Positions 1 through 9,317 of a stretch of DNA of 64,000 nt are shown piece after piece (the first letter of the stretch is position 1; each line of letters opens with the position of its first letter). A program made the translations under genes and the position numbers. A model generated the notes under the pieces. The model saw only the letters and a list, made by a program, of their open reading frames with translations, was not told the DNA's origin and made no database searches. The stretch spans positions 104,951 through 168,950 of the forward strand of contig NZ_WUWM01000014.1 of NCBI RefSeq assembly GCF_009846885.1. The letters run 5' to 3'. This stretch comes from Paenibacillus puerhi (GTDB taxonomy: Bacteria > Bacillota > Bacilli > Paenibacillales > NBRC-103111).

Positions 1-183
1 CCGGGCTTTTTTGGCATAAGGGGGACAGCAGCGTACAGGCTTTTGCTGTATCAGGGCGGACGTCTATTTTGCCCGAAAATGGGTGAATACCGTGTTCGGC
101 ATAGGTAAGACACCATAGACTGGTGTTGTGTTCGATGCAAAAACACAGGGATCATCGCCCGAAGCAAGCCGGGCAGCGAAGGA

Positions 184-217
184 CGAAAGCCCTCCCCTCC
201 GCGGGGCCGGGCTTTCG
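184..217 (+). other. 5' UTR hairpin upstream of the His-rich protein
   Basis: Perfect 9-bp arms (CGAAAGCCC at 184-192 and GGGCTTTCG at 209-217) lie about 25 nt upstream of the start codon at 243. No T-run follows, so this does not look like an intrinsic terminator. It could shape the leader mRNA. Function not known. Confidence 0.35.
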
Positions 218-242
218 CAAAATCCACGGAGGTGTCCATCTT

Positions 243-539
243 ATGGAAAAGGTTTACCCGATGATGCAGAGCCCTATGAATATGCCCCTGCCGAATGTCG
301 CGCCTGCCGCCGTTTCTCCGGCAGCCGTGCAGCCGCCTATGTACGGCGCGCCGATCAATGTTCATGCCAGCTATGAGGAAATCAACATCTACGCGCCCAA
401 GAAGCACGATCATCATCACCATCACCACATGCCTGCCGCCGTTGCGCATTCCTGTGCGGCCCCGCGCTTGAATGCGGGAGCTATCCTGGTTCTGTACATT
501 CTGCTCGTCATCATCTTGCGCAGCTTCCCGCGCTATTAA
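243..539 (+). CDS. small His-rich protein with a YjcZ-like C-terminal hydrophobic helix
   Basis: 98 aa. The ATG at 243 is preceded by GGAGGTG about 8 nt upstream, so the in-frame extension to 123 is not used. The N-terminal half is rich in Met, Pro and Ala. A cluster KKHDHHHHHH sits at about residues 54-63, followed by a Cys-containing stretch and a C-terminal hydrophobic helix (GAILVLYILLVIIL) ending in a basic/aromatic tail. The C-terminal helix resembles that of small YjcZ-family sporulation proteins (family knowledge), but the His-rich centre is not usual for them. A spore-coat or metal-binding role is inference. The gene stands alone; the next gene is convergent on the opposite strand. 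Confidence 0.6.
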   Translation: MEKVYPMMQSPMNMPLPNVAPAAVSPAAVQPPMYGAPINVHASYEEINIYAPKKHDHHHHHHMPAAVAHSCAAPRLNAGAILVLYILLVIILRSFPRY

Positions 540-708
540 TCGGCTGACCCTGAGCCGCGTGCAGGCCCTGGCCCCTACGGGCTAGGCGTGCCCTTAGGGC
601 GCAGCGGCGGGTCACAAGGCTCCCGCAGATGGCGGTACTCCCCGATCACTGCAGGGAGCCTTGGGGAAGGTAAGGACGATAACGTCAGGCGTTAGACAGG
701 AAGAAGGT

Positions 709-1551
709 CTATCGTTTATTTTGCTTGCGGTACTGCAAGGGGGGAACGCCCGTGTAGGTTTTGAAAGCTTTGTTGAAATGCGAGATATGCTCAAAGCCGA
801 CTTGCTCGGCGATGGTTTGGACCTTTTGCTTCGAGCTGCGGAGCAGCAGCTGAGCCTCCCGGATCCGGACGACCCGAATATATTCGCTGAAATGCAAGCC
901 CGTCAGCTTCAGAAAAATGCGACTCAAGTATGCGGGACTAATATAGAACGTCTTCGCCGTCTCCAGGAGGGACAAAGGCTCCATGTAATGCTGATGGATA
1001 AAGGAAGCGATTTCCGTTACCTTCTGATGCATCGGATGGGTGCTGCGCGGGCTTTGTATGCTATGCACGCTTCGATGGGCTCGGATCAAGAGATCGTTGA
1101 GCAGGTGGTCCACGGATGATTCCCACAAGGGAGGCTGTTCCTTGCATTCCTCCAGAATCTGAAGGAGGATGCGCTCCACCTCGGCTTGCTCCTTAAGGGA
1201 GAAACGGACCATAGTGGATTCCTGGAAAGGCGGATGCTCCAGCACCTTCCGGTCGCCTTCCCGTAAAAAGTCGGGGTGAAAGTTGATCAATACCCGTTCG
1301 AATTGGGCCAGGCTGGAGCTGGCGGTCGAATGGAGATCATTCGGAAGGACAACGACCATGTCCCCTTTTTGCGCGGTATATACTTGGCCGTTCATGAAAT
1401 ATACGCGTTCGCCCTGGAGCAAATAATAGAGCTCGTAGGCAGGATGGGTATGAGGACGAGGCATGAATGAAGCTCCGGTTCGCTGCATGTGTTGGATTGA
1501 GAAATAGTGATTATCGCGGATGCGGTACTTAGCGCCGATTTGCTCTCCCAC
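709..1551 (-). CDS. AraC family transcriptional regulator (cupin + HTH_18)
   Basis: 280 aa from a GTG start at 1551. I chose this start because AAGGAGGG lies 9 nt upstream; the frame is open to an ATG at 1662 but that has no ribosome binding site. An N-terminal cupin-like sugar-sensing domain (HTHPAYELYYLLQGERVYF) is followed by a C-terminal double helix-turn-helix of about 100 residues with the usual AraC signature (AYLSRIFLKLTGLHFSEYI, then QTIAEQVGFEHISHFNKAFK). The gene is divergent from the oxidoreductase at 1738, and regulators of this type usually control the neighbouring sugar genes, here probably the oxidoreductase and/or the transporter block. The ligand cannot be told from sequence. 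Confidence 0.85.
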   Translation of the reverse strand: MGEQIGAKYRIRDNHYFSIQHMQRTGASFMPRPHTHPAYELYYLLQGERVYFMNGQVYTAQKGDMVVVLPNDLHSTASSSLAQFERVLINFHPDFLREGDRKVLEHPPFQESTMVRFSLKEQAEVERILLQILEECKEQPPLWESSVDHLLNDLLIRAHRSVHSIQSPRSTHPMHQKVTEIASFIHQHYMEPLSLLETAKTFYISPAYLSRIFLKLTGLHFSEYIRVVRIREAQLLLRSSKQKVQTIAEQVGFEHISHFNKAFKTYTGVPPLQYRKQNKR

Positions 1552-1737
1552 GACGGCATGCCCTCCTTGCACGGATACATATAAGATTAGAGTAGAAGAT
1601 ATCCCCGGTTTTTGCAACCTATCGGAGAGCATGATTAGCAAAGTTCTGCTGCTTTTAGACAATTACCGGTCAAGTATTTAGTACACCAATGTTCTACAAT
1701 GGACTCGACCATAACAAGATCAGGGGAGATGAGCCGG

Positions 1738-3018
1738 TTGAAGCGTTATGTAATATGCGGGGTCAGCAACAGAGCTATGGGGATGTTTATCGGGCCCATC
1801 CTGAAAACGTTCTCTTCGCATGCGGAAATCGTGGGTTTGCTTGATGCCGACCCAAGAAGGTTCGAGGTGTGCAGGGAGCAGTATCCAGAGCTGAAAGAGG
1901 TACCGAGCTATACCGAGGAGCAGTTCGATAAGATGATTCTAGAGACTAAAGCCGATGTGGTCATTGTCGCTGGCGCCGACCATACGCATGAAGCCTACAT
2001 CGTTCGGGCGCTGGAGCATGACTTGGATGTCCTGACGGAAAAGCCTATGGCTACGACCAGCGACGAATGCCGCAGAATTCTGGAGGCGGAAGCGCGGAGC
2101 AAGGGCAAGGTGACCGTTACCTTCAATTACCGCTACATGCCGATTCATAGGAAACTGAAGGAGCTGATCCTGGAGGGACGGATCGGCCGGGTCACGTCGA
2201 TCGACCTGAACTGGTATATCGATACGTTCCATGGAGCGAGCTATTTCAAACGCTGGAACAGAAAGCGCAGCAACTCCGGCGGGCTGTCCATCCACAAGAG
2301 TACGCATCACTTCGATCTGGTCAATTGGTGGATCGACCAGACTCCGATCGAAGCGTTCGCTTACGGAGCGCTCCACTACTACGGTCCCGACGGAGAGCTC
2401 AATCCGAAGAAGGAGGATGGGCGCCACTGCGGCACCTGTGAGGTGAAGAGCGATTGCGCGTATTTCATGAGATGGTCCAGCCGGAGCCGGGAGGTCGTTC
2501 CCAAGGACGACCATGTTGGAGCAGCTACGCTTGGGCAGGGAAAGAACCCGTATTCGAACTATCGGCCGGACGCCTGTATTTTTGATTCCGAGATTGATAT
2601 TGAGGATACCTACACAGCCACGGTGAAATACGATAGAGGAGCGCTGCTTAGCTATTCCGTCAATTTTTCCGTTCCTTACGAAGGGTACCGTCTGGCTATC
2701 AATGGGACGAAGGGAAGGCTTGAAACACAGGAGTATCATGCGCCTAGCCGTGTGCCGTTTCCGGTTCCGGAGCAAACGATCGATTATTTCCCATTATTCG
2801 GGTCCAAGGAAACGTTTCATGTCGTGTTTAACGAAGGCGGTCATGGAGGAGGCGATCCGCTCTTGCTCGAGGATATCTTCTTAGGACCGGATCCGGGAAG
2901 ACCTTATGAGATCTTGTCCGGGGCCCGGGCGGGAGCCAATTCCGTTTTGACCGGGGAAGCCGTGTGGACATCCGTGAAGAACGGGGCGCCGGTCCGCATT
3001 CAAGAGCTGCTGCGATAA
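1738..3018 (+). CDS. Gfo/Idh/MocA family NAD(P)-dependent oxidoreductase
   Basis: 426 aa from a TTG at 1738, which has AGGGGAG exactly 9 nt upstream. The ATGs at 1699 and 1729 have no ribosome binding site at usable spacing. The protein opens with a Rossmann fold (KRYVICGVSNRAMG) and has the EKPMATTSDEC signature of the MocA family. It is longer than the usual ~350 aa, with a Cys-rich insert HCGTCEVKSDC around residues 235-250 and a further Cys in PDACIF. Such enzymes oxidise or reduce hydroxyl groups of sugars or inositols. Its position beside an uronate importer suggests a sugar-acid substrate, which is inference. A strong terminator follows, so it is probably a separate transcript from the transporter. 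Confidence 0.85.
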   Translation: MKRYVICGVSNRAMGMFIGPILKTFSSHAEIVGLLDADPRRFEVCREQYPELKEVPSYTEEQFDKMILETKADVVIVAGADHTHEAYIVRALEHDLDVLTEKPMATTSDECRRILEAEARSKGKVTVTFNYRYMPIHRKLKELILEGRIGRVTSIDLNWYIDTFHGASYFKRWNRKRSNSGGLSIHKSTHHFDLVNWWIDQTPIEAFAYGALHYYGPDGELNPKKEDGRHCGTCEVKSDCAYFMRWSSRSREVVPKDDHVGAATLGQGKNPYSNYRPDACIFDSEIDIEDTYTATVKYDRGALLSYSVNFSVPYEGYRLAINGTKGRLETQEYHAPSRVPFPVPEQTIDYFPLFGSKETFHVVFNEGGHGGGDPLLLEDIFLGPDPGRPYEILSGARAGANSVLTGEAVWTSVKNGAPVRIQELLR

Positions 3019-3049
3019 AGGCGGGCAGCAAGACCATATAGGGAGTCAG

Positions 3050-3098
3050 AGGCATTGTCAGCATCCTTTCGACGGGGGGGCTGACAAATGCCTTTTTT
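3050..3098 (+). terminator. intrinsic terminator after the MocA-type oxidoreductase
   Basis: Arms AGGCATTGTCAG (3050-3061) and CTGACAAATGCCT (3081-3093) pair with one bulge and are followed by a T-run. The rest of the gap 3019-3329 holds no gene and no promoter I could call with confidence, though the importer operon must start in it. Confidence 0.85.
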
Positions 3099-3329
3099 AC
3101 ATGAAAAATCGGAGATTCCAACGAGTTAAATAAGTACGATGCTGCTGCAAAAGATGTATATCCCGGTGGCTGCTCCCTCCTGAATCCGCTTTCCTGCTGG
3201 CTTTTCTACGCGCTGACAGATGGTTTGATCGATACTATTGCTTGTTGTACGGGCTGGCACTACCATGTGAATTGTCAAGGCCGCCTATCGAAACCAGGCC
3301 GCAGAAAATCGTCAGAGGGGGATGAACGA

Positions 3330-4289
3330 ATGAAGGAGCACTACGAAGCCCGGCTGCAAGTGACCGGCAAGATGAGCTTATCAGGCTCCTTGCTTTTCAA
3401 GGATCTGATTCGGGACAGGTGGCTGTATCTTCTCTTATTTCCCGGAATCCTATACTTTATCATTTTCAAGTATGTGCCTATGTGGGGGCTCGTCATGGCC
3501 TTTCAGGATTACAAGCCGCATGTGGGCTTCACCGGGAGTCCCTGGGTCGGGCTCAAGCATTTCGAGCGTTTTTTCACCGAGCCGCAGTTCTGGATGCTGT
3601 TTCGCAACACCCTTATTTTGGCGGTGTACAATCTGGTGTTTTTCTTTCCGCTGCCGATTATGCTCGCACTCATGCTTAATGAGGTACGCAAGGAGCTGTT
3701 TAAACGATTTGTCCAGACGCTCTTGTATTTGCCGCATTTCGTATCCTGGGTGGTGGCGGTCGGTATCTTTTATGTGCTGCTCACGACCGAGGGCGGCGTA
3801 GTCAACGAGATGATCGAACGGCTCGGGATGGAAAAAATACCTTTCCTGCTCAGTGAAGAATGGTTCCGTACGATGATCATTACCCAATCGATCTGGAAGG
3901 AAGCGGGCTGGGGCACGATCATCTTCCTGGCTGCGCTGTCCGGCGTGGACCTTCAGCTGTATGAGGCGGCACGGATGGATGGCGCAGGCCGCTGGCGGCA
4001 GCTGTGGCATATTACGCTGCCGGCGATTCGCAGCACGATTGTCATTTTGTTTATCCTGAGGCTTGGCAGCTTCCTGGATACGGGCTTCGAGCATATTTTC
4101 CTCATGCTGAACGCGATGAACCGGGAGGTCGGGGAAGTATTCGACACCTACGTTTATATGAAGGGCTTGACCCAAGCACAGTATAGCTATAGCGCCGCCG
4201 TCGGCATGTTTAAGTCGCTAGTCGGCCTTGTGCTGGTTCTCGCCGCCAACTGGCTGGCCAAGAGGTTCGGCGAAGAAGGCGTTTACTAA
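3330..4289 (+). CDS. sugar ABC transporter permease, LplB type
   Basis: 319 aa. The ATG at 3330 has AGAGGGGG about 8 nt upstream; the longer frame from 3225 lacks a site. Binding-protein-dependent permease with about six membrane segments (the first near residues 30-50) and the conserved cytoplasmic EAA loop EAARMDGAGRWRQLWHITLP, which docks to the ATPase. The N-terminal signature RDRWLYLLLFPGILYFIIFKYVPM is typical of LplB proteins that import oligosaccharides in Paenibacillus and Bacillus. It is followed after 25 nt by its partner permease. No ATPase is encoded here, so a shared MsmX-like ATPase elsewhere in the genome is presumed. Confidence 0.92.
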   Translation: MKEHYEARLQVTGKMSLSGSLLFKDLIRDRWLYLLLFPGILYFIIFKYVPMWGLVMAFQDYKPHVGFTGSPWVGLKHFERFFTEPQFWMLFRNTLILAVYNLVFFFPLPIMLALMLNEVRKELFKRFVQTLLYLPHFVSWVVAVGIFYVLLTTEGGVVNEMIERLGMEKIPFLLSEEWFRTMIITQSIWKEAGWGTIIFLAALSGVDLQLYEAARMDGAGRWRQLWHITLPAIRSTIVILFILRLGSFLDTGFEHIFLMLNAMNREVGEVFDTYVYMKGLTQAQYSYSAAVGMFKSLVGLVLVLAANWLAKRFGEEGVY

Positions 4290-4314
4290 TTCCAGTAAAG
4301 GAGGTTGGACTTAT

Positions 4315-5196
4315 ATGCCGAAGGAAGATCGAAGCTGGAGCAACCGATTGTTCAACTCCGTCAACTACACCCTGCTTACGCTGGCTTCCGTTATTGCCAT
4401 TATTCCGTTTATCTATATCGTGATGGTTTCCTTCGCGACACCGGAGGAAGTTGCCCGGGGCGGTCTGCTATTGTTCCCTTCCCAGTTCACCTTGGGAGCC
4501 TACAAGTATATTTTCTCTACCGATACGATGCTGCGAAGCATCATGATCTCGGTCTATGTGACGGTGCTGGGCACGTTCATCAACCTGCTGCTCACCTCCT
4601 TTACCGCTTATCCGTTAGCGAGGGCCAATTTGCGCGGACGCAGGACGATTATGCTCATGGTTCTCATCACGATGCTGTTCAGCGGCGGTCTTGTCCCTAC
4701 GTATTTTGTCGTCAAGTCGTTCGGCATGATCAACACGTACTGGTCGCTCATGATTCCGACGGCGATCAGCGCCTTCAATCTCATTGTGCTCAAAAACTTC
4801 TTTCAGCAAATTCCCGACGGCTTGGAGGATTCGGCCAAAATTGACGGCTGCAACGATCTGGGCATCCTGTTCCGCATCATCCTGCCGCTCTCGATGCCGG
4901 CGATGGCTACCTTCGGTCTGTTCTATGCGGTAGGACACTGGAACACCTTCTTCAATGCGGTCATGTACATCAATGACGCGGAGAAGTTTCCGGTGCAGGT
5001 GGTGCTCAGGCAAATCGTCCTGCTGTCCCAGGATCAAATCGGCGATACGACGTCTCAGCAGGATCCGATGGATTACTTGCCGCAGACGATTCGCATGGCA
5101 TCCATCGTGGTCGCGACCGTCCCGATCGTGCTGGTCTATCCTTTTCTGCAGAAGCATTTCGCCAAGGGCGTGCTGTTAGGCTCGGTAAAAGGATGA
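4315..5196 (+). CDS. carbohydrate ABC transporter permease, LplC type
   Basis: 293 aa. The ATG at 4315 is preceded by AAAGGAGG with 9-nt spacing. Six predicted membrane helices, beginning with YTLLTLASVIAIIPFIYIV, and the EAA loop (LEDSAKIDGCNDLGILFRI) near residue 180. This is the second permease of the heterodimeric LplB/LplC channel. It ends with the KHFAKGVLLGSVKG tail that is characteristic of LplC proteins. The solute-binding protein follows about 107 nt downstream, so the three form one import system. Confidence 0.92.
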   Translation: MPKEDRSWSNRLFNSVNYTLLTLASVIAIIPFIYIVMVSFATPEEVARGGLLLFPSQFTLGAYKYIFSTDTMLRSIMISVYVTVLGTFINLLLTSFTAYPLARANLRGRRTIMLMVLITMLFSGGLVPTYFVVKSFGMINTYWSLMIPTAISAFNLIVLKNFFQQIPDGLEDSAKIDGCNDLGILFRIILPLSMPAMATFGLFYAVGHWNTFFNAVMYINDAEKFPVQVVLRQIVLLSQDQIGDTTSQQDPMDYLPQTIRMASIVVATVPIVLVYPFLQKHFAKGVLLGSVKG

Positions 5197-5303
5197 TCGG
5201 ATTGCCGTTCCTTTATAAAAACCTTCCTTATGTATGGATGCCGGTCAATTAGGAGAGGTATCCAGCGAGGGTTTGATTTATAATGAAAACTGGAGGGGTT
5301 TGA

Positions 5304-6824
5304 ATGACAAGAAAACGTTTCATTGCCGTCGTTTGCTCGCTCGTCATGACAGCAGGCGCACTTGCAGGCTGCGCCGGGAACCAAGCGCCGCAGAAGGCGG
5401 AAGCCGGGGTCGAGGATACGTCGCCGCTTGAGGTCACGATCGCTACGCCGCAGATTGGCGAAGCGCCGAAGAAGGACAATGAAGTGGAGCTCGCCATCGA
5501 GGCCTACACCAATACCAAAATCGACATTCAATGGATCCCGTCGGCTGCCTTCGAGGACAAGAAAAATATTATGATTGCTTCCGCCGAGATGCCGAAGGCG
5601 TTCAAGCTGACTTATAATGCGACGACGCTCAATGCGATCCAGTCGGGCATTTTCTGGGAGATTGGCCCTTATCTTAAAGATTACAAGCATTTGGCCGCGG
5701 TCAACGCGATGCATTACGACAATATCAAGGTGGACGGGAAGCTGTATGGACTGCCGCTTTACCGGGATATCGGCCGCGCCGGGATCACGTACCGGAAGGA
5801 CTGGTTCGACGAGCAAGGCTTGAAGCCGCCGGTTACGCTGGAAGACTGGTACCACATTATGAAAACGCTCGCAGAGAAGGACCCGGATAAGAACGGCCAA
5901 AACGATAGCTACGGGATGTTTTTGGACAAGTCCTATAACGATGTGTCCGCAAGCAGCGCCTTCTTAACGCGGCTTGCCGTGTCCCAGGGAGCGCCGAACA
6001 AGTGGGGCGTCGAGGACGGCAAGCTCGTCCCGGAGTTTATGACCAAGCCGTATGTCGAGTCGATGAAGCTGCTTAGAAGGCTGTATCAGGAGAAGCTGAT
6101 CAACCAGGATTTCTCCGTCGTTCAAACGGCGGATGCCGATAACAAGTGGAATGCGGGCAAGGTGGGGATCCGGATCAACACGGTAGCTTCTGCAGCCGCA
6201 ACTTCCTTTGAAAACGTATCCAAAGCCGTGCCGAACGCAGTGGTCGACATCGTTCCTTACATGGGGCCTTCGGGCAATCGCGTGCCGGCCGAGCCGGGCA
6301 ATAACGGATTTTTCGTTTTTCCGAAGTCGAGCGTCAAAACAGAAGACGAGCTGAAGCGGCTGCTGGGCTTCTTCGATAAGCTGCTTGAGCCGGAGATGTC
6401 AACGCTGCTGACCCGGGGGCTGGAAGGCAAGCATTTCACAAAAACAGAGGACGGTAAAGCCCAGTTCAAGGACTTGTCTTTGTTTAATCTCGAGGTGAAG
6501 CCTTATCGGGACAGCCTGCCTGCCTTCGAGGTAACGGGTACCGGTCTGCCGCTGAAGTTGAACGAGCTGCAAGAAAAGGGCTGGAAGGTCGTGGCCGATA
6601 ACCTGAAAAACGTGGTACCCAACGTGGCGTTAACTCTCTCTTCAAAAACGTACCTGGACAAGGGGAGCGAGCTCGATACGCTGATCCGCGATGCTCAAAC
6701 GAAGTTTATCATGGGCAAAATCGACGAGGCCGGCTGGCAGGCCGAGGTCGAGAACTGGAAGAAATCCGGCGGCAGCAAAGTCATCGAGGAGCTGACGGCG
6801 GAGCATGCGAAGACGAATAAATAA
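5304..6824 (+). CDS. extracellular solute-binding lipoprotein of the LplABC-type importer
   Basis: 506 aa, ATG with GGAGGGG about 5 nt upstream. A lipoprotein signal peptide ends in a lipobox (ALAGC, Cys22), so the mature protein is anchored on the outer face of the membrane. It has the LplA-type fold, including a DPDKNGQNDSYG loop (about residues 193-204) that looks like the calcium-binding loop common in this family. It captures the oligosaccharide for the permeases just upstream. The neighbouring GH105 hydrolase suggests an unsaturated-uronate-containing oligosaccharide, for example from pectin or another acidic polysaccharide, which is inference. Confidence 0.92.
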   Translation: MTRKRFIAVVCSLVMTAGALAGCAGNQAPQKAEAGVEDTSPLEVTIATPQIGEAPKKDNEVELAIEAYTNTKIDIQWIPSAAFEDKKNIMIASAEMPKAFKLTYNATTLNAIQSGIFWEIGPYLKDYKHLAAVNAMHYDNIKVDGKLYGLPLYRDIGRAGITYRKDWFDEQGLKPPVTLEDWYHIMKTLAEKDPDKNGQNDSYGMFLDKSYNDVSASSAFLTRLAVSQGAPNKWGVEDGKLVPEFMTKPYVESMKLLRRLYQEKLINQDFSVVQTADADNKWNAGKVGIRINTVASAAATSFENVSKAVPNAVVDIVPYMGPSGNRVPAEPGNNGFFVFPKSSVKTEDELKRLLGFFDKLLEPEMSTLLTRGLEGKHFTKTEDGKAQFKDLSLFNLEVKPYRDSLPAFEVTGTGLPLKLNELQEKGWKVVADNLKNVVPNVALTLSSKTYLDKGSELDTLIRDAQTKFIMGKIDEAGWQAEVENWKKSGGSKVIEELTAEHAKTNK

Positions 6825-6991
6825 GGCTCCGCTTGCCTGAGCCTATTAGATCGGGCAGGGAGCGGAGGCAGGCCGGGCAGGCGAGGCGCTGTAGGAGGGC
6901 ATAGCTCCTGCAGCGGGCCATCATGGAGCAATCGGTTCGGGTATACAGGTTATCGCAGAAGCCTTGGGGGCTAAGAAAGGGGAGGTTTCCG

Positions 6992-9268
6992 TTGCCGAAA
7001 TATTTATATCGATTGCTCATGTTCACTCTCCTGCTAGGCACGGTTCCGGTCGTTATGATTGGAATTGTCTCGTATTATATTGCTTCGCATGATATTGAGA
7101 GAAAGGTCAGTGAGGGGAACGTGCAGCTGCTCCTGCAAAATCAGATGCGCATGGAGCAGGCGCTGAAAAATGTGGAGATGGGTGCGGTACAGTATGTCAA
7201 CTCCCCGCTGATGAGCGATCATCTGTATCGCGACCTGTCCAGCGACGACTTCCAGCTCATAACGGATATGTCCAAGGGGCTGTATAACCTTCATTCTATC
7301 TGGGGCGTAGAGGATGCGAAGGTCATCAATCTGGAGCATGGCTGGATGATCAGCAACCTAGGCTTTACCTCGCTGGACGAATTTCCGAGCCGCGGTATGC
7401 TGGACGATTACGGGAGAAGGCAGGAAAACTTGTTTTGGCTGGCGGGGCCTTCGCCATCGGAGAAGGGGAGCGAATCGGAGAATGCGGGAGCGCGTCAGCT
7501 GGTACGGCTGGTCGTCAAGCTGCCGATGATTGCGCCCACCCAGGAGCCCAAAGCGCTGCTGTACATCGATCTGTCGCATAGCGCTCTGGAAAGCGACTTG
7601 GCGCCGAATTTCCAGTGGGGCAGCACCTATGTATTGAACCGGGAGCGCGAGCCGTTTCTATCCAGTCCCGGGCCAGAGGGCAAGCATGAGCATATCCTGC
7701 AGCTGCTGGCCAAGCAATCCGGCGCCGAGACCTATTTCGAGCAAGACGAAATGGCGGTCAATTACCGGCTATCCCCGCATAACGGCTGGTCCTACGTTTC
7801 GGTCGTGTCCATCGGGGAGATTACGAAGGAGTCCAAGAAAATCGCCGTCATTACGGCCAGTGCCTGCCTCATTATTTTCGTAGTCATCGCTGGAGCCTCC
7901 TTCTACGGCACGCGCCGGATGTATAAGCCGATCCACAGGCTGTTTGTCATTATGGAGCAATGGAGCGGCGAGCTGCCAAGCCTCAAGAGGAAGGATGAGT
8001 TTGCCTTTATCGAGGACCGCTTTCAAGCCTTGTTCAGTACGCGTAAGCATATGCAGCAGCTGCTGCAGGCTCAGCGCGGGCAAGTGAAGGAGTTTTTTCT
8101 GCTCAAGCTGTTCATGGGGCAAGTTACGGAGAGTGAGTTTTTGTTCAAGTCGGAAACGTACGGCTTCGCGAAGCGGGGGAAGATCCTTGGGGTGCTGGCG
8201 CTGCAGATCGATACGCTGGAGGGGACGCGATATTCCGAGTCGGACAAGGAGCTGCTGTTGTTTGCGATCAACAACATTGTAGGCGAGCTGCTGCCCGCGG
8301 AACGCATCGTCGGCACGCTGCTGCTCGATCAATCGCAGGTGACGCTGTTGACGGGGAATATGGATGAGGCTGAAGCGTTAAGCGATTACCTTCACCACAC
8401 AGCCGGGCAGATCAAGCTAAAGCTGCATGAGCTGCTTCAGCTCAAGGTAAGCATCGGCATCAGCCGTCCCTTCCATCATTATACCGATGCGATGGACGCT
8501 TATACGGAGGCGCTCGAGGCGTTGAAGCGCCGGATCAGCCTGGGGCATGAGCTTATCCTGAGCTACGAGGATATTGAAAAGATGAACCCGGATACGGTTC
8601 ATTCGTCCGCTTTCTGGAGCCATCTGGAGGACTGCTTGATCAATGCGCTCAAGACGGGCGATTCGAAGGCGGCCTACGATTACTATCATCAATATGTCTC
8701 CTCGATCCTCGAGAGAAACGTGTTGTTCAATGACTTTCAGATGCTGATGGTTCAGCTGATATCGAGAATATATCTGCTGCTCAACCAGCAAGGGGGGTCG
8801 CTTGACGGATTGACCGGCACGAAATCGGTCGTCAACAGGTTCATGAAGCTGAGCACAGCGGAAGAAATCGTCAATTGGTTTAAGACGACGCTGCTGCCCC
8901 CGACGATCGCTTTCTTACAGAGTCGGATCGATACGCAGTACATTAATATCGCTCATCAAATGGTCGAGATGATTCATGAACAGTACGATCAGGACATCTC
9001 GCTGGAGTCTTGTGCAGAGCAGCTCAAATATCATCCGGTTTACTTGAGCCGCGTGTTTAAGAAGGAGATCGGGGTGACGTTCATCGACTACTTGACCGGC
9101 CACCGGATGAATATGGCGAAGCTGTGGCTGAAGGATAGCCCGATGAAAATTACCGAGATCGCGGAGAAGCTCAATTATACGAGCTCGACCGGATTCATCC
9201 GCACATTCCGCAAGGCGGCGGGGATGACGCCCGGTAAGTACCGGGAGCTTCATTCGAGGCCGGAATAG
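6992..9268 (+). CDS. membrane-bound AraC family regulator with extracellular sensor
   Basis: 758 aa from a TTG at 6992, with AAAGGGGAGG 6 nt upstream; the ATG at 6923 lacks a site. Order: short N-terminal tail, membrane segment (about residues 8-30), extracellular sensor region of about 250 residues, second membrane segment (about 287-310), a HAMP-like linker, a central cytoplasmic region, and a C-terminal AraC double helix-turn-helix (about 650-755, SCAEQLKYHPVYLSRVFKKE). Regulators of this architecture regularly flank LplABC transporters in Paenibacillus and probably sense the imported saccharide outside the cell. Here it sits between the binding protein and the GH105 hydrolase, so it likely controls this operon. 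Confidence 0.88.
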   Translation: MPKYLYRLLMFTLLLGTVPVVMIGIVSYYIASHDIERKVSEGNVQLLLQNQMRMEQALKNVEMGAVQYVNSPLMSDHLYRDLSSDDFQLITDMSKGLYNLHSIWGVEDAKVINLEHGWMISNLGFTSLDEFPSRGMLDDYGRRQENLFWLAGPSPSEKGSESENAGARQLVRLVVKLPMIAPTQEPKALLYIDLSHSALESDLAPNFQWGSTYVLNREREPFLSSPGPEGKHEHILQLLAKQSGAETYFEQDEMAVNYRLSPHNGWSYVSVVSIGEITKESKKIAVITASACLIIFVVIAGASFYGTRRMYKPIHRLFVIMEQWSGELPSLKRKDEFAFIEDRFQALFSTRKHMQQLLQAQRGQVKEFFLLKLFMGQVTESEFLFKSETYGFAKRGKILGVLALQIDTLEGTRYSESDKELLLFAINNIVGELLPAERIVGTLLLDQSQVTLLTGNMDEAEALSDYLHHTAGQIKLKLHELLQLKVSIGISRPFHHYTDAMDAYTEALEALKRRISLGHELILSYEDIEKMNPDTVHSSAFWSHLEDCLINALKTGDSKAAYDYYHQYVSSILERNVLFNDFQMLMVQLISRIYLLLNQQGGSLDGLTGTKSVVNRFMKLSTAEEIVNWFKTTLLPPTIAFLQSRIDTQYINIAHQMVEMIHEQYDQDISLESCAEQLKYHPVYLSRVFKKEIGVTFIDYLTGHRMNMAKLWLKDSPMKITEIAEKLNYTSSTGFIRTFRKAAGMTPGKYRELHSRPE

Positions 9269-9317
9269 AGGGAAGCTGCCCAGGGCGGCATTACGCGAAA
9301 GATAGGGGGTCACGCCA

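Noticed and set aside
616..662. Inverted repeat AAGGCTCCC / GGGAGCCTT between the His-rich gene and the AraC gene, considered as a shared terminator
   Set aside because: The 29-nt spacer and the lack of a T-run on either strand do not fit an intrinsic terminator.
1939..2775. Long open frame antisense to the MocA-type oxidoreductase, and similar antisense frames over other GC-rich genes (for example 25810-26808 and 27637-28851)
   Set aside because: Compositionally biased, Arg/His-rich products without ribosome sites or family motifs; mirror frames of real genes with high third-position GC.
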